Positions 40,196 to 48,006 of a stretch of 64,000 bases of DNA are shown here, piece after piece. Location: NCBI GenBank assembly GCA_963544575.1, contig CAUUFZ010000001.1, forward strand, positions 62,001-126,000. The letters run 5' to 3'. Below the pieces are notes generated by a model. It did not search any database and had not been told where the DNA came from. It saw only the letters and a list, made by a program, of their open reading frames with translations. Source of the stretch: Nanosyncoccus sp963544575. Its GTDB lineage: Bacteria > Patescibacteriota > Saccharimonadia > Saccharimonadales > Saccharimonadaceae. Numbering within the stretch: position 1 is the first letter of the stretch; each line of letters begins with the position of its first letter. The position numbers were made by a program, and so were the translations under genes.

Positions 40196-41635
40196 ATGAA
40201 AAACCACATCTCCACACCTTGGTTCTTTCTGCTAGCCATAGCTGCTAGTATGAGCGCCATATTTTTTCTCCAACAAAACACCCATGCTCTTGTCAAACCA
40301 ACCCTATCCGCCTCTGTCGACAGTGCGAATATTCAGGTTAATGGTACCGATGTAATCGAGAGCGCATCTGGCACTACTGACACACCAGTAAATGTTTCAG
40401 TCAAGACTAATAATCGCAGTGGTTATACCGTCACAGTTTCTTCCACCTCTGAAGAAACCGCCCTTACCGACACTAATCCTCTAAATGACACGAAAATTTC
40501 TTCCATTGGTTCTAATTACACTCTAGCCGATCTTCCAGCTAATCAATGGGGTATGCGTCTAGATTCTGAGGCGCTCTATTCGCCAATCCAACCACGTGGT
40601 CATGCAAAGGTTATCGCCACCACTACCACCAAAAACGACACCGAAGAAACCAATACTTTTCATATCGGCATGAAGTTAAACTCTAGCCTCCGCACTGGCA
40701 ATTATCAAAACAAACTTCTCGTTTCGATCACCACAAATCCTGTCGATAGCTATGTAGAATTAGACTATAGCTATCTACTTAGATCTAGTTTTGGTCGACT
40801 TATCGGAGGTGATATCGATGATATCAGGCATATAAAATATAGCGTTCAACCACCAGCAAAAAATATCACTACCGCCACGATTCATAATGATGATGTGTCT
40901 GAGGCTCCCGTTTTAGCTTGGTGGGACGACTCTACTAAGACCATTTATTATCACTCAGAAGCCCCGAAAATTTATCTTCCCGTAAATTCTAATATGTTAT
41001 TTGATGGTTATAGTAATTTAGAGGATATTGACCTATCTCCTATTGATACTAGCCACGCAACAGATTTTACTCAATTATTTAATAGAGATAGAAAACTTAA
41101 AAAACTAGATTTATCGCATTTTAATACCTCAAAGGTAACTGATATGTCGTGGATGTTCGCTAGTTGTGAAAGTCTAGAAGAGTTGGATCTTTCTAGCTTT
41201 GACACTAAAAGTGTTAAATCAATGGATCTAATGTTTGCCAGTGCAAAGTCTCTAAAAAACTTAAACTTAACGAGTTTTGATACTAGTAACGTAACCGGTA
41301 TGCAGTCGATGTTCAACAATGTCAGGAGTCTTGAAACTTTAGATTTAAGTAGCTTTAATACTTCAAAAGTAATGGATTTTGCTTATATGTTTGAAAATAA
41401 ATATAATTATTCAAATCCGGCATCCACTGAAAATAAACTCAAAACCATCTATGTTTCCGAAGGTTTTACTACCTCAGCCATCGGTACACTTATTAATGAG
41501 CCTGTATTTAGCAATCGCACTGGTCTCTGTGGTGGCAACGGTACCTGCTATTCATCTAGCCACAGTAATTACGAATATCTGCGTATTGACCGCCCAGGCG
41601 CCCCAGGTTATTTTACCTACAAGGCAAAACCATAA
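40196..41635 (+). CDS. BspA-like surface protein with DUF285 leucine-rich repeats
   Basis: The 479-aa protein has a signal peptide (MKNHISTPWFFLLAIAASM..., cleavage near residue 35), a beta-rich domain of about 200 residues and, at about 281-401, at least four repeats of the DUF285 type with the core LDLSSFDTSKVTDMSWMF. The repeats lie in the BspA superfamily, used for binding host or partner cells in oral bacteria and mycoplasmas. No C-terminal anchor is seen. The start at 40196 has an AAAAGG site; an upstream ATG at 40163 overlaps the TAAAAT box. The repeats favour spread by horizontal transfer. Confidence 0.88.
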   Translation: MKNHISTPWFFLLAIAASMSAIFFLQQNTHALVKPTLSASVDSANIQVNGTDVIESASGTTDTPVNVSVKTNNRSGYTVTVSSTSEETALTDTNPLNDTKISSIGSNYTLADLPANQWGMRLDSEALYSPIQPRGHAKVIATTTTKNDTEETNTFHIGMKLNSSLRTGNYQNKLLVSITTNPVDSYVELDYSYLLRSSFGRLIGGDIDDIRHIKYSVQPPAKNITTATIHNDDVSEAPVLAWWDDSTKTIYYHSEAPKIYLPVNSNMLFDGYSNLEDIDLSPIDTSHATDFTQLFNRDRKLKKLDLSHFNTSKVTDMSWMFASCESLEELDLSSFDTKSVKSMDLMFASAKSLKNLNLTSFDTSNVTGMQSMFNNVRSLETLDLSSFNTSKVMDFAYMFENKYNYSNPASTENKLKTIYVSEGFTTSAIGTLINEPVFSNRTGLCGGNGTCYSSSHSNYEYLRIDRPGAPGYFTYKAKP

Positions 41636-41667
41636 TAAAAAACGGCCAGACATCTGGTCGTTTTTTA
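41633..41667 (+). terminator. Terminator of the BspA-like gene
   Basis: AAAAAACGGCCAGA and TCTGGTCGTTTTTT form a near-perfect stem with a T run. Confidence 0.85.
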
Positions 41668-41730
41668 GTGCAACTCCCTTTGATTGATAAAACACGATAC
41701 GAAAGAAGTTAATCAAAAATTTTAGTTTAA

Positions 41731-42264
41731 TCAAAAATTCGGCTTAATCACTGGCCTGATATTCCCCCCGGAAGGTCTACTCCCACCAGAAAAACCAGCA
41801 CCACCAGCAGGTCCGCCGCCCATACCCATCATCTTGTCACGTTGCATGGTTTCACTCGGAGCACGTCGTACGCCAGATATTCCGCTACTAGAACCAGCTC
41901 CGCTCAGTCTTCCGTATCCACGCTTATATCCGTCCCCGGGGGTCACGCCATATCCGCGCCTTTCGCCGCCACTACTTAGTACACCATAACCACGAGCTTT
42001 TTCTTGCTCTCCCACCACGCCATAACCACGCTTCAATTCCTCTGAGTTTTTCACATAACCATAACCATGATTAGTCTCTTGGTCATTCACCCGGCCAAAA
42101 CCATCATTCTGGCTAGGTTCCGAACTGCCACCACGAACATCGAAGCTGCCTTCCATTCCATTTTGTCCGCGCGACCTCTGGTATAGGTCACCTGCCTCTT
42201 GTTGCTTGCCGGAATTCCCCCGCATCAGATCACTTTGCCCGTAGCTGCCGATTATGCCGCCCAT
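41731..42264 (-). CDS. Glycine-rich protein with RGYG repeats
   Basis: The 177-aa product is low-complexity: Gly, Ser, Arg, Tyr and Glu dominate. A unit of 13-15 residues containing (R/H)GYG(V/R) recurs five times in the middle (for example KRGYGVV, ARGYGVL, RRGYGVT, KRGYGRL). There is no signal peptide or membrane helix. The C-terminus is Gly/Pro-rich. A TATAAT overlaps the upstream ATG at 42285, so the start with a GGAGG site at 42264 is chosen. No family is recognised; Arg-Gly-Tyr repeats suggest RNA binding or phase separation, as inference only. Confidence 0.7.
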   Translation of the reverse strand: MGGIIGSYGQSDLMRGNSGKQQEAGDLYQRSRGQNGMEGSFDVRGGSSEPSQNDGFGRVNDQETNHGYGYVKNSEELKRGYGVVGEQEKARGYGVLSSGGERRGYGVTPGDGYKRGYGRLSGAGSSSGISGVRRAPSETMQRDKMMGMGGGPAGGAGFSGGSRPSGGNIRPVIKPNF

Positions 42265-42497
42265 TTTGCCTCCATTTTCTTCCATTATAGCAAATTTTAA
42301 TCTCTTAGTTTGTTACAAAAAATCGCCACTTCTCACCAAATCCACTCACACTCACTGGTGAACTAAAATCGCAGCACCCCCCCGTAGTTTACTATGAAAA
42401 TTCTCCATATTTGCTTTAAAAAATCTAAAACACTTATGATTATTTTCTAACTATTGAAACTCACACGTCTAAAACGCTAATGCTTGTGATATAACCA

Positions 42498-42526
42498 TTG
42501 ACATTTTCAAGCATTTATAGTATAAT
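42498..42526 (+). promoter_or_regulatory. Consensus sigma-70 promoter of the membrane/secreted operon
   Basis: TTGACA (42498-42503), a 17-bp spacer and TATAAT (42521-42526). It is the only exact -35/-10 pair seen in the window and would give a leader of about 160 nt that includes the left inverted-repeat arms. The rest of the 42286-42640 gap has no gene. Confidence 0.8.
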
Positions 42527-42572
42527 CACCTCAGTCTGTAATCTGGCTTAACCGCTTGAATTACCAAGACGT

Positions 42573-42594
42573 CCATTAAAATCGAATCATCTCA
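42573..42594 (+). repeat. Outer inverted-repeat arm, left
   Basis: This 22-bp sequence matches the reverse complement of 45473-45494 at 19 of 22 positions; the differences are all transitions. Its core AAATCGAATCATCTCA matches at 15 of 16. Confidence 0.8.
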
Positions 42595-42624
42595 GGCGTA
42601 AAATAATTTCACGCCTGTTTATTA

Positions 42625-42641
42625 TAGATGTAGATGTTGTA
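42625..42641 (+). repeat. Inner inverted-repeat arm, left
   Basis: TAGATGTAGATGTTGTA is the reverse complement of 45398-45416 apart from a 2-nt gap. Between outer and inner arms lies a hairpin AGGCGT/ACGCCT (42595-42616). Confidence 0.75.
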
Positions 42642-42694
42642 TGAAACATTTTTTTGCCTCGAAGAAATCGAGCGCAACAGAGGAGGGAATCAAA

Positions 42695-43816
42695 ATGAAT
42701 TATTGTCTAATTTCAGCTATGATTGTTGTCGTTACATATGCCATTCTTTATGCCATATGTGCTCGAAAAACCAAGTCTAATCAAGAGTTCTTGGCGATTG
42801 AAAAAGGTCTCCTGAAGGGTTGTTTAGCAAGTTTAGGCTTGCTGGTACTACCAATTTTCGGGAACCTAGCGTTTCCAAAACTGCAACCACAACTTACTGC
42901 AGTGATTTTTGTAGTCGATTTAGCAGCGATTGCGGTGTATAGCCTTCTGGAATTTCGGAAGTTGAATTACCGTAAGGTGAAACTGGTTTGTATTGTGGCG
43001 CTATTTGTCGGAATTACACCGGTTTGGTGGCAGCTTTTTAGCTACTTTCAGATGAAACATGATATTTTAAATATCATGGATTTTGCAATGGTAACTTTCC
43101 TTTCCTGGTTAGCTGCGATTGTTGTAGTTACTTTTACTTATCTTGGCGGCCCTAAGTTAAGAGCCAAAAAGAAAAGTAAGGCTGAAGTCGAAAATGCTAA
43201 GCTGCGTGAGCAAATTGAACGCATGCAGAATGAAAGAAATAAGCTTCAGGAAGACAATGAAAAACTTCGTAGTGTAGTCCAAGGAACCAAAAGTGGAACC
43301 ACTGAGCAAAAGTCAGTGACTGAGGATAAAAAGGCCGAATCAAATCCGCCGAAAAACACTCAGACTGATGAAGCTCAGACTACCACCTCTGCGCCGAAAT
43401 CTGACGCAGAGGATAAACCCAAGAAAGTCACTAACCCTAGCATGAACGAAATCCAGCAGCAAACGTTGTCGGAAATTCTGGATATGCTGAATAGTGACTC
43501 TAGCCCAGAGGATCAATTCATAGCTATTGATGAACTTATTAATAGTTATCGAACCGCTACTGTTCAGGAAGCTGCTACTCAAAAAGAGAAAGCTTTAAGT
43601 CAAGGTCCAAAACCCACTGACCCCAAAGTAGACTCTAAAAAGGAGCCAGAAGAGACGGAAGAAGAGGAAGAAATCCTTGATCCTGTTGACTTTGGTGACA
43701 ACTATGAGGACGAGACAATCTTCCCGGATTTATCCGTAAAGATTAGTCCTTTAGCTGGCTTCCTAGCTGTCGCAATTATCTTTATGGTATACGCGATAGT
43801 TCGAGTTTGGATGTAG
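42695..43816 (+). CDS. Multi-pass membrane protein with coiled coil and acidic linker
   Basis: The 373-aa product has about five N-terminal membrane helices (residues 1-145), a coiled coil (AEVENAKLREQIERMQNERN), a long disordered acidic region rich in Lys, Glu, Thr and Pro (about 195-340) and a final transmembrane helix at the C-terminus. An ATG at 42641 could add 18 residues, but GGAGGG lies just before the ATG at 42695. It is the first gene of a three-gene operon enclosed by inverted repeats. No family is recognised. Coding style is more purine-rich than in housekeeping neighbours. Confidence 0.75.
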   Translation: MNYCLISAMIVVVTYAILYAICARKTKSNQEFLAIEKGLLKGCLASLGLLVLPIFGNLAFPKLQPQLTAVIFVVDLAAIAVYSLLEFRKLNYRKVKLVCIVALFVGITPVWWQLFSYFQMKHDILNIMDFAMVTFLSWLAAIVVVTFTYLGGPKLRAKKKSKAEVENAKLREQIERMQNERNKLQEDNEKLRSVVQGTKSGTTEQKSVTEDKKAESNPPKNTQTDEAQTTTSAPKSDAEDKPKKVTNPSMNEIQQQTLSEILDMLNSDSSPEDQFIAIDELINSYRTATVQEAATQKEKALSQGPKPTDPKVDSKKEPEETEEEEEILDPVDFGDNYEDETIFPDLSVKISPLAGFLAVAIIFMVYAIVRVWM

Positions 43817-43828
43817 GAGAAGATGCCT

Positions 43829-44050
43829 ATGAACGAGGAAATGACATTGGAGTATGGCTGTATGATTCTCAGTCTTGTGGGATTTATCTTCGGAATAATC
43901 TCGCTTAAGATTGAAATCGACAGCTCAAACACAGACGGCATTATGCTTAGTTGCATGATGATCGTCGTGTTTGTGATCACATTTTTGGCTAGACTCCGCA
44001 TTTCCCACATCGAGGACGGAGTCTCAAAACGAAAGAGAGGCAAAAAATGA
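43829..44050 (+). CDS. Small two-helix membrane protein
   Basis: The 73-aa product (MNEEMTLEYGCMILS...) has two hydrophobic helices (about residues 8-24 and 38-53) and a basic tail (SKRKRGKK). AGGAG lies 9 nt upstream; an ATG at 43823 would add two residues but is too close to it. The TGA stop overlaps the ATG of the next gene (ATGA). Function unknown; size and position suggest an accessory subunit of the flanking membrane proteins. Confidence 0.7.
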   Translation: MNEEMTLEYGCMILSLVGFIFGIISLKIEIDSSNTDGIMLSCMMIVVFVITFLARLRISHIEDGVSKRKRGKK

Positions 44051-45387
44051 TAAAGTTTGGAAAAACCGAAAAGATCCTGTCAGGAATTCTGGCAGGTTTA
44101 CTTGTTGTGCTGGCGATTGCATTTGGTGTGAAATCTTGTCAAAGAAATCATGCCGATGCAGAGGCAGGAACGCTTTCCGCTAAAGACGTCGAAGCTGAGA
44201 AATCAGAATTAACATTCGACTTTGACGCCTATGAATACGCGAAAGCGTACCCAGAGTTAAGTCGAGAGTTCTGCGACAATTCGATGCCGAATAAGGCAGC
44301 CGAAAGAGTCGCAGGATCTGGCTTTAGTGACGCTTTATCCACGCCTTTTTCCGTGACTCACGGAACTAAGGACGGGGAAAAGTATAGCGAGGAAGAGTTA
44401 GTCGTTATGGCCAAAGAGTATCGACAGGAAGTTCTGACCAATCCACCAGTCACTCACGCAGTACTCACTGTGCTGACAGGTATGACCGTTAGTGATGGTA
44501 CTTCCATTGTCCAGATTAACTCCTGGATGACTGATAGACTCAATGAGTATTATCAGTTCATGAAAGAAGGAATAGGTAATCAAGCCTATCTCCGAGAGGA
44601 GAATGGTGTACTTTACGCCAATGATCGACAGATCAAGGTCGGCGTGGCTACATTGTGGCTTCTCGACAGATTCGTCAATCAGGGAGTTCAACTGGTGACC
44701 ACAAATCACCATTATCCGCTGAGTCTGGCAAATGCTGACTCAGCTAAGTTGACTACCTTCGAAAGAGCGGACTACGAGTTTACTCGTGACGCTATGGTGT
44801 TGAGTTATACCAATAAGGCGGGTACCGAAATCTTCCGAGTAGGAATCAACACCCACGATAAGCGTCCAGAGCTTATCAAGGTGAAGATTACCGAGAAGAA
44901 GCAAAAGCAAACAGAGTCTAGCACCAAGGAGTCTTCAACTCAGACGTCTACCGAGTCTTCTACTGAGTCTTCTACCAAGGAGTCAGAGACTGAGAGAAGT
45001 ACTGAACGTCGCCGTAGAGGTGGCGGTGGTGGCGGTGGCGGAAATAACCATCATGAGAGTCAACCTGAGAAGAAGCCTTCTCAGGACCCCGTTAATAACG
45101 GCGGAGCTCAGATAGGTGGTGGTAATGCTACCGTCGGTACTGATGCCTTCGAGCCTACGGACCCAGCGGTTCGCACGGATGGAGGTCATGAGAGACCGGA
45201 GAAAGTAAAACCGGAAACTCCGACTCGAGATCAGGGCAGAAGTATCGAGGAATCTGAAGCAGCGTATGAAAATCGAAAAGATTACGCTACAGAAACTCAG
45301 CCGCAATCAGCTGAGTACAGAGACAAAAACGGAGTTAAGGTTGACGACATTGCCGAAGGTAATGACGTCCTAGACGAAGTCCAGTAA
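44047..45387 (+). CDS. Membrane-anchored extracellular protein with Ser/Thr and Gly-rich linker
   Basis: The 446-aa product has an N-terminal hydrophobic helix (ILSGILAGLLVVLAIAFGV) followed by CQR, so it is a lipoprotein-like or uncleaved anchor. The folded domain (about 45-285) has no recognised family. It is followed by a low-complexity linker of STESS/KESST repeats (about 290-320), RRRRG then eight Gly, and a hydrophilic tail rich in Pro, Asp and Glu. Similar anchored domain plus linker proteins occur, from memory, in mobile elements of Firmicutes. It is the last gene of the operon; the right inverted-repeat arms follow in its 3' UTR. Confidence 0.75.
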   Translation: MIKFGKTEKILSGILAGLLVVLAIAFGVKSCQRNHADAEAGTLSAKDVEAEKSELTFDFDAYEYAKAYPELSREFCDNSMPNKAAERVAGSGFSDALSTPFSVTHGTKDGEKYSEEELVVMAKEYRQEVLTNPPVTHAVLTVLTGMTVSDGTSIVQINSWMTDRLNEYYQFMKEGIGNQAYLREENGVLYANDRQIKVGVATLWLLDRFVNQGVQLVTTNHHYPLSLANADSAKLTTFERADYEFTRDAMVLSYTNKAGTEIFRVGINTHDKRPELIKVKITEKKQKQTESSTKESSTQTSTESSTESSTKESETERSTERRRRGGGGGGGGNNHHESQPEKKPSQDPVNNGGAQIGGGNATVGTDAFEPTDPAVRTDGGHERPEKVKPETPTRDQGRSIEESEAAYENRKDYATETQPQSAEYRDKNGVKVDDIAEGNDVLDEVQ

Positions 45388-45397
45388 TGGACTTCAG

Positions 45398-45416
45398 TAC
45401 AACTTATCTACATCTA
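45398..45416 (+). repeat. Inner inverted-repeat arm, right
   Basis: TACAACTTATCTACATCTA is complementary to the left inner arm. It also forms part of a local hairpin GTACAAC/GTTGTAC (45397-45424). Confidence 0.75.
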
Positions 45417-45427
45417 TGTTGTACCTT

Positions 45428-45460
45428 AATTACCCTGGCGGCTCAGGCCGCCGGGTAATT
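45428..45460 (+). other. GC-rich hairpin between the right arms
   Basis: AATTACCC-T-GGCGGC and GCCGCC-GGGTAATT form a 14-bp stem with a TCAG loop and one bulged T. There is no T run, so it is not a classic terminator. Confidence 0.7.
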
Positions 45461-45472
45461 CGTGTTTACTCT

Positions 45473-45494
45473 TGAGACGATTCGATTTCAGTGG
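45473..45494 (+). repeat. Outer inverted-repeat arm, right
   Basis: TGAGACGATTCGATTT and the next six bases are complementary to 42573-42594. A 5-bp AGACG occurs just outside both arms (42567-42571 and 45498-45502). Confidence 0.8.
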
Positions 45495-45601
45495 CATAGA
45501 CGAAAATTAACAATTTGGCTAGAAGAAAAAGATTTAGATTCGTGTAGTCAAATCGAAAACAAAATTTTATAACAGGAACAATTTAATTGAAAGGAGCTTT
45601 T

Positions 45602-46921
45602 ATGAAAAAAGCATTCAAATTTGCATCCATCGCTGCTACCGTGACTGTTGCTGGTCTTGCTACTGTTGCAACTGTATCTGGTTGGGGTGATAACGCTGGC
45701 GGTCGCGCTACTTACACTATCGCTGACATTAACGCTGGTAAACTTGGCGACAAGATCGTCATGAACTCTATCAAGGACGACGGTTCTTCTATCTCCGCTA
45801 AGGAAAAAGAAGCCAGTGTCATTATGCCATTAAATGATGAACGCAGCTTCTTAGGTATTCGTGATGAAGCTACTGGTAATAATGGCAAAAACAACGTTTG
45901 GAACATCGGTGATGTTAACGTTGAAGAAGGTAAAACTTACGTAGTTCGTCTTTATGTTCACAACAACAACCCTAAGGGTGTTAACGCTGTGGCTAAAGAT
46001 GTCACCACTGAAATTTCTTTACCAACTGTCGTTTCTAAGACTGCTCGTATTTCTGGCTTCATTAATGCCTCAAATGCAACCCCATCTCGTTACTGGGATT
46101 CTTTGAATCTTAAGAGCGCCGATGGTCGTGCTTTCTACCTTGACTATGTTGAAGGTTCTGCTACCTTTGAAAATAACATTTTCAAGAATGGTACTACCCT
46201 ATCTGACTCTATCGTAAACGGTGGTGTGAAAGTTGGTTATGACAAATTAGATGGTAACCTCCCTGGTTGTTACAACTATGCTGGTTATGTCACTATTAAG
46301 GTTAAACCAGTTTTCGAAAACACTTCTATTACTAAGAAGGTTCGTATGCTTGGTGACAAGGAATGGAAAACTTCCGTTGACGCTAAGGTTGGCGATTCTG
46401 TTGAATATCAGATTCACTACAAGAACCTTAACGCTTCTGCTGTTAAGGATGTTGTTGTGAGCGACTCTTTACCAAAGAACATGCAATATGTTAATGGTAC
46501 TACTAAGTTATTTACCTCAAAACATAAAGATGGCCTAACTACTGACTCTAACACTGTTATTAATGGTGGTTTGAATATTGGTGGTTACAATATTAATGGT
46601 GATGGTTATGTCCGTTTCACTGCTAAGGTTGTCGATGAAAATCTTATTTGTGGTAATAACCGTTTGATCAACTGGGCTAAGGCTTCGGCTAATGGTTTCG
46701 CTGTTCAAGGTAGCGCAGATGTTTACGTTAAGAAAACCTGTGAAAATACCCCAGAAAAACCAGTAACTCCAGTTACTCCAAACCCAGAAAAACCAAAACA
46801 AGAACTTCCAAAGGAAATGCCAAAAACCGGTCCTGAAACCGTAATTAGCTCAGCCTTCGGTCTTGGTTCTATCGTTACGACTGCTGGTCTTTATCTTTCT
46901 AGCCGTAAAAAACTTCGCTAA
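45602..46921 (+). CDS. DUF11-domain surface protein with MPKTG sorting signal
   Basis: The 439-aa protein has a signal peptide (MKKAFKFASIAATVTVAGLA), a beta-rich N-terminal region of about 230 residues, a DUF11 domain at about 250-370 (GDSVEYQIHYKNLNASAV, VVVSDSLPKNMQYV), a Pro/Lys linker and at residue 407 MPKTG followed by a hydrophobic helix and RKKLR. This is the layout of a sortase substrate with Met in place of Leu. It would be a cell-wall-linked adhesin or pilin-like subunit. An AAAGGAG site lies before the ATG. Codon use is highly biased (GGT, AAC, GTT), suggesting strong expression. Confidence 0.88.
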   Translation: MKKAFKFASIAATVTVAGLATVATVSGWGDNAGGRATYTIADINAGKLGDKIVMNSIKDDGSSISAKEKEASVIMPLNDERSFLGIRDEATGNNGKNNVWNIGDVNVEEGKTYVVRLYVHNNNPKGVNAVAKDVTTEISLPTVVSKTARISGFINASNATPSRYWDSLNLKSADGRAFYLDYVEGSATFENNIFKNGTTLSDSIVNGGVKVGYDKLDGNLPGCYNYAGYVTIKVKPVFENTSITKKVRMLGDKEWKTSVDAKVGDSVEYQIHYKNLNASAVKDVVVSDSLPKNMQYVNGTTKLFTSKHKDGLTTDSNTVINGGLNIGGYNINGDGYVRFTAKVVDENLICGNNRLINWAKASANGFAVQGSADVYVKKTCENTPEKPVTPVTPNPEKPKQELPKEMPKTGPETVISSAFGLGSIVTTAGLYLSSRKKLR

Positions 46922-47126
46922 TTGACCGCTCCGAAGATTTTCTTAGGACGTCAATACTTAGCTTTGAATAAGCCTTCTCGCTTAAATTATTGAGCGGGGA
47001 GGTCCAAGCTAAATGGTTGAAAACTGCGTGATGATAATAAAATACGTCTTGAGTTAAAAAATGTATTATCATTGAAACAACCTACGAAGTCCATCCAAAA
47101 ACTCCAGTCTCGGCTGGAGTTTTTTG
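46922..47126 (+). ncRNA. Candidate structured RNA following the DUF11 gene
   Basis: Directly after the stop codon a hairpin TTGAC/GTCAA (46922-46954) is followed by a second domain, TTAGCTT/AAGCTAA (46958-47012) closing CCTTCTCGCT/AGCGGGGAGG. The latter pairs fully only with two U-G pairs on the plus strand, which identifies the RNA strand. A third stem is ATGATAAT/ATTATCAT (47031-47072) and a terminator ACTCCAG/CTGGAGT plus T run ends it (47097-47126). It may be a 3' UTR element that stabilises the mRNA or a processed RNA. Confidence 0.55.
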
Positions 47127-47149
47127 GTGGTTTTTTAAAACTCTTATGT

Positions 47150-47155
47150 TATAAT
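47150..47155 (+). promoter_or_regulatory. -10 box of the 279-aa gene
   Basis: TATAAT in an extended TATGTTATAAT context ends 8 nt before the ATG at 47164. Confidence 0.7.
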
Positions 47156-47163
47156 TTAACCAA

Positions 47164-48003
47164 ATGGACCAAAATACAAACAAATCTTTTACTTCCGCTC
47201 CACAAGGTGGTGATTTTTCCGACATCATTATCCCAAACGCCTACGCCACTAAACCTAAGGGGAAGAACCTGAAGAAGTATATCGTCTTTGGCTTAGTTGG
47301 TCTACTTTTTGTTTTTCTCTTGAGTTTTCTTTTTAAGAAAACCGTTATCGATTCCAAAAATATGAGCAAGGAAGAATTTATTACCTTTTATGAATCTGAT
47401 GATATGGAGAAAATAAATAATCTAGAAAAATTATTTTTTAATACTTATAACAATAATTTGACGTTTGAAATGGTCTTTGATGAGTCAAAAAGCCAAAGTA
47501 TAAAAGAGTCGAAGGGGTCTCTTGAGAAGCTTAAAAATTTACTAACAGTTAAGAAAAATTTCGATGGTAATGAGGCAAGTAAGAAAATATTCTCTGAATT
47601 AAAAAAGAAGCTTGATGAAAGATATGGGCCATACACAAAAGCCATAGCTGTATACGAAGATTTTTATCAAGCTTTTCAAAGTAATAATATAGATCCTATA
47701 TCGAAGTATTCCTCTGCCGACAATATTTCATATAAAACTTTATATGAAAACTTTGCTGAGCTAATTTCATATAATAAACCATTAGATGAATCTATTGATA
47801 ATGATGTGTGTTATTTTGATGGATCCGATATGTTGGGTGGAGATAATTGCGAAGAACAATCTAAGCAGGTCGAAAATGCGATAAAAAATATTGAAAACAA
47901 TAGTCTAAAAAAAGTATTCTCTTCTGTCTATAGTCTTCCAGGTTACAAGAATCAAAATAATATCAGTGAATATATAAGTAAATGCATTGCAGGTGTGAGG
48001 TAG
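47164..48003 (+). CDS. Single-pass membrane protein of unknown function upstream of the VirB6-like gene
   Basis: The 279-aa product has a 45-residue cytoplasmic N-terminus, one transmembrane helix (YIVFGLVGLLFVFLLSFLF, about 39-58) and an extracytoplasmic domain of about 220 residues that is helical and charged, with a Cys pair (DVCYFDGSDMLGGDNC). No family is recognised. It ends 3 bp before the VirB6-like gene and is its operon partner, so it may be an accessory subunit. AT-richer than the housekeeping genes. Confidence 0.72.
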   Translation: MDQNTNKSFTSAPQGGDFSDIIIPNAYATKPKGKNLKKYIVFGLVGLLFVFLLSFLFKKTVIDSKNMSKEEFITFYESDDMEKINNLEKLFFNTYNNNLTFEMVFDESKSQSIKESKGSLEKLKNLLTVKKNFDGNEASKKIFSELKKKLDERYGPYTKAIAVYEDFYQAFQSNNIDPISKYSSADNISYKTLYENFAELISYNKPLDESIDNDVCYFDGSDMLGGDNCEEQSKQVENAIKNIENNSLKKVFSSVYSLPGYKNQNNISEYISKCIAGVR

Positions 48004-48006
48004 GTG

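Noticed and set aside
44935..45050. Gly/Ser-rich linker as a frameshift artefact
   Set aside because: The frame continues for over 100 codons beyond it with a normal protein composition and a proper stop.
42567..45502. AGACG as a proven target-site duplication of a transposon
   Set aside because: Five bases match by chance too easily, it does not abut the arms evenly, and no transposase lies inside.
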